Position numbers and translations under genes: made by a program. This document shows, piece after piece, positions 23,203-35,199 of a stretch of DNA of 64,000 nucleotides; position 1 is the stretch's first letter, and each line of letters begins with the position of its first letter. The notes beneath the pieces are model-generated. The model was given only the letters and a program-made list of their open reading frames with translations. It made no database searches and had not been told where the DNA came from. The DNA lies in contig OY744544.1 in assembly GCA_963556195.1 (NCBI GenBank), positions 48,602,827-48,666,826 on the forward strand. The letters run 5' to 3'. This stretch comes from Sepiola atlantica. Its lineage: Eukaryota; Mollusca; Cephalopoda; Sepiida; Sepiolidae.

Positions 23203-24030
23203 GTGAGAGAGAGAGAGAGAGAAGGGTGGAGAGAGAGAGAGGAAGGGTGGAGAGAGAGAGAGAGAAGGGTGGAGAGAGAGAGAGAGAAGGGTGGAGAGAG
23301 AGAGAGAGAAGGGTGGAGAGAAGAGAGAGAAGGGTGAGAGAGAGAGAGAGAGAAGGGTGGAGAGAGAGAGGAAGGGTGGAGAGAGAGAGAGAGAAGGGTG
23401 GAGAGAGAGAGAGAGAAGGGTGGAGAGAGAGAGAGAGAAGGGTGGAGGAGAGAGAGAGAAGGGTGGAGAGAGAGAGAGAGAGGTGGAGAGAGAAGGGTGG
23501 AGAGAGAGAAGGGTGGAGAGAGAAGGGTGGAGAAGAAGGGTGGAGAGAGAAGGGTGAGAGAGAGAAGGGTGGAGGAGAGAGAGAGAGAAGGGTGGGGGGA
23601 GAGAGAGAGAGAGAAGGGTGGAGAGAGAGAGAGAAGGTGGAGAGGAGAGAGAGAGAAGGGTGGAGAGAGAGAAGGGTGGAGAGAGAGAAGGGTGGTGGGA
23701 GAGAAGGGTGGAGAGAGAGAGAAGGGTGGAGAGAGAGAAAGGGTGGGAGGGAGAGAGAGGTGGAGGGGAGGAGAAGGGTGGAGGGAGAGAGAAGGGTGGA
23801 GGGAGAGAGAAGGGTGGAGGGAGAGAGAAGGGTGGAGGGAGAGAGAAGGGTGGAGGGAGAGAGAAGGGTGGGAGAGAGAAGGGTGGAGGGAGAGAGAAGG
23901 GTGGAGGGAGAGAGAAGGGTGGAGGGAGAGAGAAGGGTGGAGGGAGAGAGAAGGGTGGAGGGAGAGAGAAGGGTGGAGGGAGAGAAGGAGAAAGGGGGGG
24001 GGAGAGAGAGAGAGAGAGGATGGGAGAGAT
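21986..24030. repeat. 18-bp polypurine satellite (GAGAAGGGGGGAGAGAGA-like)
   Basis: Almost pure purine on the plus strand; T is the only regular pyrimidine. Domains differ in sequence. 22150-22640 is dominated by 18-bp units of type AGAAGGGG(GG)AGAGAGAG. 22680-22890 is regular 18-bp units with GGGTGG. 23095-23760 has irregular units lengthened by extra AG dinucleotides. 23770-23990 is regular 18-bp units with GGGTGGAGGGAGAG. Because 18 is a multiple of three, all three plus frames stay open and yield Glu/Arg/Gly repeats. This is not coding. The tract can form triplex (H-DNA) and its G-runs could form G-quadruplexes, which probably explains the assembly gap inside it. Confidence 0.95.
22895..23094. 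other. Assembly gap (200 N)
   Basis: Exactly 200 unknown bases inside the polypurine satellite. The round number suggests a placeholder, so the true array length is unknown. Confidence 0.98.
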
Positions 24031-27000
24031 GAGTTAATTTTTTAAGTAAACTTATCTTGCGTTTATTTTTTTTTTTTTTTAACTTTACTCAGATATTTTT
24101 TCATTACGTAAGATGTAACTCGCGTTTTTTTTTGTAAGTTTTACCTCGATTAGTTGTTTCGGTTTAGAGTGAAATTTAACTCACATGTGAAAACAGTAAC
24201 AAATTAATTCTCGTTGATAAAAATAAATTACTATTCCCCCGGACAATACCGGTTAGCCCTGCTAGTTTTAAATAATAAACTTTTCAAACACGAAACGTTA
24301 ACGCTTTGGCTTTGGCTCTCTCTCTCTCAATGTGACTGAAAGAAAAGAATGAAAGAAGAAACAAATTTGCCATTTCTACTGGCAATTTAGAAACATCGAG
24401 TCAGTCGCTGTAAAGAAAGAACGACCGACTATTTTATCGAAACATTTGAACGACGTTAGAAAACGTTTCAACACAAATACTAAATATTTGTCAAGAAAAT
24501 AAAAAAATTAAAATCAGAGCATTTGTTATATGAAAATTTTAAAAAAATCATTGAGTTAAAAAACAATAACAAATAATAGTTAATTAAAAAATTAACTTTA
24601 AAAAAAAAACAATATGCAAATTAGTTAACCTTACAAATCTGATATCACACCTATAGAAACTGTATATAAAACAGATGGTGCATCTATTAAATAAGTTGAA
24701 TTAATTGGGAATAGACCTTTTTGACTTTAGCGTTTGTGCGAGAAATGGGCCAAACTTTCGCATTTATTCATTTAGTTATATGTACATATGTTCACTGTAC
24801 AATTATCAGAGGGAACAGAAATTTGAAGATATGTTTCCCTCTCACAAGTTAGTACAGATAAGAGATAGACAGCCAGTAGGGTAACAACTGAGAAAACTAG
24901 TTAACTATTTATACAATGAAGGCTACGGAGAAAATAGGGTAAATTGAAACTCAAAATTAAATTTTAAAAACACAAAGTAAATTTGGTAACATGATTAGAA
25001 TTAGTAAAAATGCCAAATATATTTAAGATAGTTAAAAGAACAGAAACTCAGCTGAAAACTTTGGTGAATCTTTTTTATTTCAACAGCCATGTGTTTGGCA
25101 TTAATTGAAGGCCGATCACTTTGCAAATGTCCCTTTCAAGAAAATGATACCATGTACATCTAAGAGGAAGGTGAGGGGGTGTGTATCAAGGGTGGTTGGA
25201 ACTTTTTTTTTTCTATCATGTTTGGTTATCCATTTTTCCATATTTTTTTTTTTTTAAACATTTAGCTATAAGAACATCTAATTTTATAGCCAGTATAGAG
25301 AGACTAGTTTACTATTTATAAAATGAAAGGCTACGGAGAAGATCGAGTGAATTGAAACTCAAAATTAAAAATAAAAAAAATTTTTTTTTTGAAGTTAAAA
25401 AAAGCACAAGGTAAATACAAGTAAATTTGGTAACATGATAGGAATTAGTAAAATTTAAGACAGAGATAGTTCAAAAATAAAAAAAAATTAAGAACTTAGC
25501 TTCTTTTTTAAATTTCCCCATTTGAAATTCTGGTCTTAACCCGTGGCTCTTTAACTACGTCAGGCTAGTGCGTTTGGTTGGGACTACACCTTCCTTTTTT
25601 AACTACACTTGATAGTGGATTCCTTCCTCCCACCTTTTTTTTATCTTTCAACCTCGAACGCGTTGAACCCTCTAAAACCTTGCAGAATATTAGCAAGAAA
25701 AAAAGACAGACAAATAAAGACGTGTGCAACAGACAAAGGAAGCAAAAACATGGAAAAAAAAAATTGTTTAACTAAGTAGTCATCGCAACGTTAATACATG
25801 GATTATTTAAGACAGGAAAGAAAATGTTTACAAAGGTGATACATACTTTAACAATTCATTACATATAAAATATGGTGAATGCTACTATCTTCCAGGGTTA
25901 TTCAATTAAAATGTTACTATCAGTGTCAATCAAATTAATGGTTTCAGAAGATCCATCAGACTTGGTAATAAAAATTCTATGTTACAGACGTTTTTAATAA
26001 TCCAAATATATATACTAGTGGTAGTCACCCTGTGGAGATATATTGCTGGCCTGAAATAATTTCAAATATAGTCATCTTTATAACTTTTTGCCGCAAAAGA
26101 AAAGTTAAAAATAATAATTGCAAATTTCAATTAATCAATCCAGTGATCTAAACAGTGAAATTATTTTCGATTTTATTCAGGAAAAAAATAGCGTACTGTG
26201 TTAAAATACTGATTTATTCTGCAAGAATTTATTCAAAAACAACACATATTCTTCAAAATAAAGACAATCTCCATTATCCGTGATCTTCTGCGGACGATGA
26301 CCTGCTGCACACTTTCATTTCAGATTTGGTCAAAGTACCAATCCTTCAGCTTTAAAATCAAAAAAACTTTGTGACAGCTTTCTTTAACTTGATTGAAAGA
26401 ATCAAATCGGTGACCCTTCATAAGAATCAAATTGGTAACCCTTCATAAAGTGCTGCATTGATCAGAATTGACTGTAGTCAGATGAAGCAACACCAGAACT
26501 ATAGGATGGATATGTAGAACTGCTACAATGTTGAGACTTTTAGTAGTATAAGATAGATTAACAGTTAATAACAATTAATCTTCAACAGTATCAATGGTCT
26601 TGAAAACTTTTAACATGACTCTTTGAAAGGTCATTTATGTGAATGGATTATTTCCTGTACTTGGCATATTTGCTCTTTACACTGATGACTGAAGAATCCG
26701 TGAGGGCAAAACTGGTCGTAAGTGAATTACCATTTCCTCAACTATAAAGAAATACTAAAATCCACTCAAGTTTCGTTTTTAAGTAGATGGATGATGTCTC
26801 TAAACATTTACATAAGACTAAACTACATAGGACATCTAAGGAAAGAATATTAAACTTTAATAGATTTTTCGATTAAGTAAATATTACAAAAATTACAATA
26901 AGTCACAACACCAAGCAAATTTAAAATTGAATAGTAAAATGAAAAGTGGATGAAAATCTACAAATTTATAAGAATTGCAATAATAGCTAAAGTCAAGATT

Positions 27001-27184
27001 TGTGCATGAATTTCATCTAAACTCAAACTAAAATAGTATAGTTAATATTTTGAAATGGCATATAGACATAGTCAAATATCAATCAATACAGACTAATACA
27101 AGATATTTCATTAATTACTTTGAAACTTTTAAGCCCTAGGAACATGAAATGTGGCAAAAATGGTATTTTTTTCTTATGGTCCAA
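24031..27184. other. AT-rich non-coding DNA with a local duplication
   Basis: No gene recognised. 24871-25045 and 25288-25480 are diverged direct copies sharing 'agccagta', 'aaggctacggagaa', 'attgaaactcaaaatta' and 'aaatttggtaacatgat'. A 25-bp word around 'aatcaaatcggtgaccctt' is repeated in tandem near 26400-26450. Confidence 0.5.
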
Positions 27185-27560
27185 CTCAACTTCCTGATTT
27201 TCATTAATGATTTTCCAAATGATATTCTGAGATTATTGACATCTTTGCAGACGACAACTGTCTATGACATCACTTCGAAGAGCATTGGTGATTAAGATCT
27301 GGTTAATTCTCTCGTGATCTGGAGCACATGGTGCAATGGGGGGGGGGGGTGCTAACACCAAGCTTCTCTCTCTTTTCACCACCAATGTTCAGACTCTTGT
27401 TGAAATACTTCCCCTTGAGGAAAACCTTGTTTTGATAAGCTCCAAGGACTGACTTTCACTCCAGATTTAAAATGAAAATATATCTGTTGCTAAGGTTGCT
27501 GGAGAAATAGTTGGATCATTCTACCATTCCAGAAAGTATCTGACTCCTGATGCACTATTT
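27185..27560 (+). mobile_element. Jockey-like LINE ORF2 scrap
   Basis: Parallels 38165-38570 of the larger plus-strand LINE: the region of the RT active site ('gcagacgacaactgtctatg', in the position of the YADD-coding segment) through 'ctggagcacatggtgcaatgggg' to 'agaaagtatctgactcctgatgca'. It carries several deletions and stops. It is the same subfamily as the scrap at 1504-1668. Confidence 0.8.
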
Positions 27561-28169
27561 TCATTATGTGAGCTGCAGTTGTAACATTGATGTTATATTT
27601 TGATTATGTGAGTTGCTATATGTTAAATCTGAATTCCTTTAAATTTTTTGTAACAATATTTAAATCGTGAAATAATTAAGAAATTAAACTTAGCTACTTA
27701 TTTGTTATTATAAAATAAAAACTAAAAACAAATGGAATGAATGTTTCCATTCCTCAAGAATATGCACACTATTCATACCCCCCACAGGAAGTGAAAGAAA
27801 TAATAAAATGAAACTGGTAAATAGAAAAGAACTAAAGTAAAATAGATCAATGTTCTTTTCACATTCGAAAGGCCGTTATTTTGAGCCGTGTGAAGTGAAT
27901 TTTATTTTAAAATTTAACCGACCACAAACAAATATTCATCGATCTGGACGAATTGGGGAAAAGCCCCAAAGTCAAAATTCTGAATTCCATGGTTCAATGG
28001 AAGATTCTTATCCTTGAAACACACATGCGCACACAATTATCCAGATATCTGCACCTTCACATAAACATCAAAATGCCACTGATTATCATAAATCACAACA
28101 GAAATATGCTTTTCTGGAAATGCTTAATCATGTAGATACTGTTCAAGCAAAGCAATGGCTTGATAAATA
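27561..28169. other. AT-rich DNA, possibly the decayed mariner 5' part
   Basis: No confident feature. The last 150 bp may derive from the N-terminal half of the mariner to the right, but I see no secure motif. Confidence 0.35.
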
Positions 28170-28372
28170 TTATTCCGACTCTGCTCTGTTGACCGATCAT
28201 AAATTCAAGTTGCATGAGATAGAGTTGAAGATATCAGAAGGCAGTGCATTGACCATTTTGCATGAACATTTGTCAATGAGAATGCTGTGTCCAAAGTGGG
28301 TGCCGTGTTTGCTCAGTCGATCAAAACCAACAACACATTGACAATCCAGAGAATTGTTTGCAACTGTTAAAA

Positions 28373-28420
<48 letters not shown>

Positions 28421-28960
28421 TTTGCATCAACGTGACAATGAAATATGGATTCACATCACCTCAGAGTCAAATCAGTTGTCAGTTGAGTGGACAGCAGCAG
28501 GTCAAAGCCGTCCAAATTGACTAAAGCCGCAAACATCAGCAGGCAAGGTTTTGGCCTCGGTATTTTGGAATGTACAAAGTATTTTTGAGAAAGGAAGAAC
28601 CATCAATAGCATATATTACATAGCATTATCGGTGCATTTGAAGGAAGAAATCACAAAAAAAAACAGCCACAAATGAAGAAAAAAATCCTGTCATCAAGAC
28701 AATGTACCATGTCACATTTTCCAGATCTTGTCCCCAGCAACTACTGACTTTTCAGACCTCAAAAGAATGTTCCAGAGAAAGAGATTTGACTCCAATGAAG
28801 AAGTGATATATCGGAAGCGGAGGCAAATTTGAGGCCAAATACAAATCATTCTAGAAAAAAGACATTGAATTGTTAGAAACGTGTTAGAATCGGTCTCCTT
28901 CTAGGGTGATACACTATGTTGATGAATAAAGTCGAATTTTTATTCTAAAAGTTGTTTTAT
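28170..28960 (+). pseudogene. Degenerate mariner (Tc1/mariner) transposase
   Basis: Protein words from a mariner transposase appear in order: 'DHKFKLHEIE' and 'SEGSALTILHEHLSMRMLCPKWVP' (28190-28310, helix-turn-helix/linker), 'VTMKYGF' (position of the first catalytic Asp), 'SNEEV'-like words near 28790 and 'DIELLET' near 28870. The catalytic motif is destroyed and frameshifts are numerous. A 42-base A-run (28375-28416) sits where relatives encode a short Lys-rich stretch. No terminal inverted repeats could be assigned. The element is a fossil. Confidence 0.8.
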
Positions 28961-29283
28961 TTGTTAGGCCGAAACTTAGTGATGTAGTAATGGAACAAAA
29001 ATATTAAAGTTGGATATATATGAAACAGAAATAGATAAAATAATAGAATGCGATTTTGGAGTTAATTTTTGATACATTTAAAGCCAACAATCTTATTTTG
29101 TCTATTGTATCAGGAACAAATGGAATGATATTTCAATGGTGCCAAACATTGTTTTAAACAACCTTAAAAACCTTTATAAGAATATTGCACTGGTGTCTAG
29201 ACATGAACTTAGAATGTAATTTTTTAATTTTTTTTCATGGAAATCGCTCCAGACAAAGCATGAAGCCACTTGATGTAAGGAGC
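28961..29283. other. AT-rich flank of the LINE insertion
   Basis: Nothing recognised. It ends at the LINE's left target site duplication (29284-29295). Confidence 0.4.
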
Positions 29284-29519
29284 TAACAAGAACGATTGAT
29301 TGATCGATTTGTTTTACGACATATCAACCTCTTGTGGGTCATTTAATGCCGAAACATTAGTTGTAGTATGAGATTTGAATGTTACAAACGTTTCAGAGGA
29401 AAATTTCGACTATATTTTGTTATATAGCTTTGTTGCTCTTGGAAATTCAAAAATTTTATTCGGGTCAACTTTGTTGAAGATTTCCTTCAGGTTATTTTCT
29501 TGGTAGTGTCTCAGTCGGA

Positions 29520-32500
29520 TCTGTTTAAAATCTATACAGCTTACCAGTATATGATCCACTGTGTAGGGTTCTTAGCATGATATGCAAATTGGTGCGTCTC
29601 TTTTCAGCAAGTACGAGTGGGTGGCATAGGTGTGTCCTATTCTGAGTCTAGTTATTGTCACCTCTTCTCTTCTCGACATCCTTGTATTGGTGTCTTATTT
29701 CGATGGTCTGTGTCACTTCGTATAATTTATTTTCTATACAGGAGTTCCATGATTCCTGTCACTTTTTGAAAATATATGTATTAGTTTTTGGTTTTAAGTC
29801 CGTATAAGGGATTTTTTCTGTTGTGGGGTTTAATTGTAATGACTCTTTTGCAGCTTTATCAGCTTTTTTATTCATGTGGATACCGATATGGCTTGGAATC
29901 CAGCAGAAGATTATTTCTTTATTTACTGTTAGATCATTTATTCTATTCAGCAACTTTGTAATCAAGGGGTTTGTCATTTTTTTTCCTTTATTGATATGAG
30001 CACTGATAAAGAGTCTAAGTATGAGGTATTTTTTGTGTTCTTGGGATGCTATGATATTTAGTGCCAAGTCGATGGCAGATACTTCTGCACTATACACGGA
30101 AGCCCCATCCGGGAGTCTTTTCTTTAATTTACTTATGGATGGCCGCGCATCCTACCCTATCTCCATCTTTTGATCCATCATTGTAGGTGTTCTTTGTATC
30201 TATTTTGAATGTTGAGCAGTTCTTCATGGAATGTTGAAGGATGGGTTTTGGTTTTAGAGTGCTTACTTAGTTTTAATATTATGGATGGTTGTTTAATCAT
30301 CCAAGGTGGAGATTTTGATTTGATGGATTCATGGATTTTTGTTGTGTCTATTTGAGCTTCTGTGAGGGTTTTTTTTAATGCGAAGGCTGTATGGTTCGAT
30401 AGTATTTTCTCTTTCGTTGAATCATTTTGCGTATTGTGGATGGAAAACACATGCAGGATTTGATGGGCATGATGAGAGTTTTAAGTAGTATTGTAGTGCT
30501 AGTTTTTTTTTCTTAATGTCAATGGTGTATACAGGCTTTCCACCGGGGAGGTTTTGAAGGCTCCTAAAGCCAATCTTAATCCTTAGTGGTGTACTGCATT
30601 TAGTTCTTTTATACAAGACTTTCTGGCTGCTCCATATATATAGCATCCATAGTCAAGCTTAGATCTAACTAAGGATCAGTAGTTTTAGTAGTGTAGTTTT
30701 GTCAGCACCCCAGTCAGTGTGGGCCAGAACTTTGATTAATTGCATGGCTTTGTGGCATTTTGTTTTTAGATATTTTATGTGAGGTATAAAGGACAATTTT
30801 TTATCATATATGATGCCCAGGTACTTGTGCTGATCAACAACTGGGATATTACTGTGGTCCAGTTTCAGTATGGGGTCATGATGGATCTTTCTGAGTTTAC
30901 AGAAATGTATACATTTTGTTTTCTCCATTGAGAATTTAAAACCGTTTTCTACGGCCCATTTGTTTATTTTATTTATACAGAGTTGGAGTTTGCGTTCAGC
31001 TGTGGGTACGTATTTTGATCAATAGCATATAAATAAATCATCTACATATAGAGCGCAGTCGATCCCAGTATTTACGTTTTTAATGATGTTATTAATCTTT
31101 ATATTGAAAAGGGTGACAGACAGGATACTTCCTTGGGGTACACCCATTTCTTGTTCTTTTGGGACTGAAAGTATGTTGCCCATCCGCACTTGGAAGTGTC
31201 TATCATTTAAAAAGTTGCAGATGAACTCTGGCATTCTGCCTTTAAGTCCAAGTAAGTCTCTTTTAAAGCCATATTTCCACGTAGTGTCGTATGCCTTTTC
31301 AATGTCGAAGAAGATTGCTATCAGATGCTCCTTCCTGACAAATGGTTCCCTTACGAGTGTCTCAAGTCTAATTAGGTGGTCAATAGGGCTTCTACTTTTC
31401 CTGAATCCTGACTAATATTCTGTAATCAGGTTTTTGGTTTCTAAATACCATGATAGTCTCTCATTAACCATTCTTTCGAAAGTCTTACACAGGCAACTAG
31501 TGAGGGGTAATGGGTCGATAATTTATTGGATCTGTATGGTCTTTTTTGGGTTTGGGTATTGGGATCACTATAGCTTGTTTCCAGTTTTTTGGAATACTGT
31601 TATTTCTCCATATTTCATTATAGATTTACAATAGGTAGTTTAGGGATGGTTTTGGTAGATTTTTTAGAAACTGATAATGGATTTCGTCAGGGCCAACAGC
31701 TGTATCATGAGAGTTATGTATTGCTTCTTTTAATTCTGTTCTGTTGAATGGTTGGTTGTACTTTTCTTCATTGTTTGACTTGAAGTTAATTTTTTGTTTT
31801 GTTTTTCTGATGAGGAATTTGTTGAAAATTGTTCAGCTAGTTTGTTTGCAATGTTTTCCTTGTTGGTGATCTTTATGTTGTTGCAGATAAGATGTTTGAT
31901 CGGGTCCTTGTTGTTCTTCCCTGATATTTTACTGACCATCTCCCACACTTTTTTGGTTTTGGTGTTCACATTTATTTTTGATACATAGTTTTTCCATGTG
32001 TTCCGTTTTGATTCTTTGATAATTTTTCGTGCTTTTGCTCTGCTGTTTTTGTATATGTCCAAGTTTTCCTTTGTTGGGTTCTTTTTAAATTTTTCTTATG
32101 TTAGCCCGTCATTTTCTTACGGCTTTTTGGCATTCTTTGTTAAACCAGGGTTTGTTAAATTTTGAGGAAGTGAAGCTTTTTGGTACGTTTTCCTTTACAA
32201 TGGTAAGGAGAGTATTGGTGAAATATGCAATATGTTCTTCAGTGTCGGTGTTAGCTTCTGGTATTAATCATATTGGCAAGAGTTTTGGAATTTTTCCCAG
32301 TTTGCTTTTTGAAGGTTGCAACAGGGTATTTTGTCATCTAGTTTTGGATTCTCGTTTTCCAGTGATCGCTACCACATGTGTCATCATGGGTTCTCCAGCT
32401 ATAATCCATGTAAACGGTTGGGTCGCATATTGTTAAGTCTATTGCTGAGAGTACCTGTTGCTGGATGTAGGTATGTGTTCTCTTTATTATTGAGCAAACA

Positions 32501-33084
32501 TAAGTGGTTTTCGTTTAATATTGTTTCAATAATTCTGCCTCTTTTGTTGTTTTTTTTATTACCCCATAACTTGTTATGACTGTTAAAATCCCCCATTAGT
32601 ATGAAAGGTTTTGGTAGTTGTTGAATTAAAGCGTTTAGTTCTTTTTCATCCATTGTTTCATTTGGTGATATATATAGTGAACAAAAGGTTATTTCTTTGT
32701 GTAGTGTTGCAGTTATTGCAACTGCTTGCATATTTGTTTTTAAGTTTATTTTGCTGTGTGGAATATTTTTATTGATATATAATGATGATCCACCAGTGAC
32801 TATGTTTGATTTTTTGTTTATGTAGTTGTATGATGAGTAATGTTTTATGTTTCAGGCATGTTTTTTCCTTTTATATTTGGTTTTGCTGTTTGTTTTGATT
32901 TATTATTCTCTTTTAGGTGAGTTTCTTGTAGGCAGATTATAGAAGGGCAGAAAGTTTTGATGAGGAGTATTATTTCTTCAAAATTTATTTTTGTACCTCT
33001 TATGTTCCATTGTAATATTTTGTTTGCCATGAGGTTTTTATTTTTTTGTTTATGAGTTTCTAGGCTTTCTTCGTTATCTTTCAT
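29520..33084 (-). pseudogene. LINE copy 2 ORF2 (endonuclease-RT-RNase H)
   Basis: The endonuclease starts near 33030 ('MANKILQWNIRGTK', 'PSIICLQETHLKEN') and continues after a disruption at 32399-32731 ('FILMGDFNSHNKLWG'). RT blocks occur at 30665-31415, with 'MGVPQGSILSVTLFNI' and an active site of type YVDD in 'CALYVDDLFICY' (31019-31234). RNase H occurs at 29759-30097 ('SAEVSAIDLAL', 'CWIPSHIGIHMNKKADKAAKE'). The Cys/His finger reads near 29520-29640. The domain set is that of I-clade-like LINEs. At least half a dozen frameshifts or stops make it non-functional. Confidence 0.88.
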
Positions 33085-33236
33085 CTATCTCCATCTCTGA
33101 GGAGTTTGTAATTTTGTGTCTTGTTTGAGTTTGGGTTCTTGTTTGAGAGCGATTGAGTTGTGGTTGTACTGTTGTTATTTTGGGGTCTTTTCTTTTTTTG
33201 TCTTGTTTATTTGCTTTTGTTTTCTTGATAGTAGTT

Positions 33237-34489
33237 TCATTGGTCTGTGGTATTTTCAGTTTCCGCCTTTTCAAGGGTTTGGAATCTGTTTTGCATAGTT
33301 ATTGGTTGAGTTTCTTGTTTTTCAGCAGGTTCTTTGTTTGATGTTTTTTCTTTGGTTGCTTTTTTCGTATCTTCTTGTACTTGAATTGCCGCTATTTTAT
33401 TTTTTATTTCTTTTTCAGGCATGTTTTTTCCTTTTATATTTGGTTTTGCTGTTTGTTTTGATTTATTATTCATATTTGAATATAGTTCTTTTAGATTTTC
33501 TTGGAATTTTGGCCATTCGTTTTGGTCTAATTTAACTAGTTTTTCGATAAGTTTTCGATATTGGTCATTTGTTTCATTTTGTTGCCTTGATGGGCTTGTT
33601 TTTTGGGTTGCTTCTGCATATGTGTTGCTTTTCAAGTATGCTGCCACAATCGTCCTTGCTTCTGGATATGATATATTTCTTTTATGTTTTACCTCTGTAA
33701 TTTCTTTTCCTTTTTGGTAAATTTTACAAGTTTTGGAGTAGGCTGGGTGGTTTTCATTACAGTTTGGACATTTTTCGTTGTTCTGGCATTCATCTTCTGT
33801 ATGGATGGGACCCCTTTCACTACATTTCCCACATATTTTAATTCCCCTACATACATCCTGGTGGTGCCCATATTTATGACATTTGTGGCATCTTAGGGGT
33901 ATTGGGATGTATTGCTCTACTTTTTCAATGAGGTAGCCAATTTTTAGTTCGTTTGGGATTGTAGGGGTGTCAAAAGTCAATATATATGCATTAGTTTGTA
34001 TAGCTTGACCATTTCTTTTTATGTTTATGCGTTTGTGGTCAATTACGCCTTGTTTTTTTAAAGCCGTTCTTATTTCATCTGTCGTCGCCAAGGATAATTC
34101 TTGGTTTCTTATAACTCCCTTAGAGGTGTTTAGTTTTCCATGTGGAAAAACTTTGCATTTATAATTATAGAAATTATACATTTTCAATAAATTTTGCGCA
34201 TCTTTATTGCTATTTACTTCAACAAGAAGATTTCCATTTGTTTTTTAATAGCCTTTGGGTTGCTCTTACCCGTGAGAACTTTTTCAATTAAAAGTGGCGA
34301 TAATTCGCTCATTTTTTTTCTTTCTAGAAGTTCTATTACTAGAAATCGTGGGTAATTTGTAGGAGAGCTGTTTTTTGGAAGGTTGTATATTTTGTCCTCC
34401 GAGCTTGAGATGTTCGAGACATCGGAGTGGTATCTTTTTAGGGTTTTGGGAGAAAAAGGATCCATGTGTTTTGTTTTTATTTTCATCAC
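33237..34489 (-). pseudogene. LINE copy 2 ORF1 (nucleocapsid-like)
   Basis: Starts near 34489 ('MKIKTKHMDPFSPKTLKRY') and shifts frame near 34225-34245 into a 316-residue open segment. That segment carries three knuckles in tandem, CHKCHKYGHHQDVC, CGKCSERGPIHTEDEC and CPNCNENHPAYSKTC, followed by a Lys/Gln-rich tail ending at 33237. The protein would coat LINE RNA. Only one frameshift separates it from an intact ORF, so this is the best preserved part of the element. Confidence 0.88.
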
Positions 34490-35199
34490 CCTTGCTCCCC
34501 ACCCGCCTCAAAGCCTTTTGTGGGAAGTGCCAGGGGGGAAACCCATTCACTCTGGCACCACAGAGATACAGGGATGATATACTTGATTTTGGTGAAACAA
34601 TGAGCACCTGTCTTCCTTTAATTTTGCTTTTGGGGCTTTTAAGAAAAATATCAGGGATGTTGCAGCCATGTCAATGTTTTATTCGCCATAACCAATTGAC
34701 CCTCAGCCACCGCTTTCCACCATATTTTGGTGGTATTTATTAGTGGTTGTTAGTGGGGGTTAAAATAGGAATGTTAATTGTAGTGAGTAGATTGGTGTGG
34801 GTTTTATATGGTGGGGCTTGACGTAACCAGCCGATTGATTGGATCGGGCCTCTTCAACCGGTCGTCTAGCCCAGGTAAGGGCCAAAGTGAAGTGTTGCAG
34901 TGTACATATCCACTACTTTCCCGGGTTATGAACTGCTCAGCCACCAGGATCCCGCCCTTAAGCATCACGGGTTGCCACCCACGGCAAACTGGTGGCCCCA
35001 TTAGGGGGTATTAAAAAAAAAAAAAAAAGAGTGAGAGAGAAAGGAGGTGAATTGTTGTTTTTGTTTTTTGCTTTGCAGAACATGATTGAGTTTTGCAAAG
35101 AGAAGGGAGAAAATCAAAAAACTTCAATGTTAGGTAAGCCTATATCTTCAGACAGCCTGATCTGGTTGCACCAGTAACAAGAACGAAAGATGATTATCA

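Larger units (their letters stand above)
29296..35174 (-). mobile_element. I/Nimb-like LINE copy 2, full length
   Basis: Flanked by a perfect 12-bp duplication TAACAAGAACGA (29284-29295 and 35175-35186), giving a 5879-bp insertion. Order from the right: 5' UTR (34500-35174), ORF1 with three CCHC-type knuckles, ORF2 with endonuclease, RT, RNase H and a C-terminal Cys/His finger, 3' UTR, and a tail of (TCAA)-type repeats on the sense strand. The same domains and UTR words occur in copy 1. ORFs are interrupted by several indels, and a 58-bp piece of ORF1 is inserted into the endonuclease. It landed in an older jockey-like LINE (35200-35640). Confidence 0.93.

Noticed and set aside
22056..24032. 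658-residue Glu/Arg/Gly protein ORF
   Set aside because: All three plus frames are open because the underlying satellite has an 18-bp period and contains almost no T. The ORF also runs through 200 N.
28197..28454. Minus-strand ORF with a poly-Phe run
   Set aside because: Reads the 42-base A-run backwards; it is antisense to the mariner fossil.
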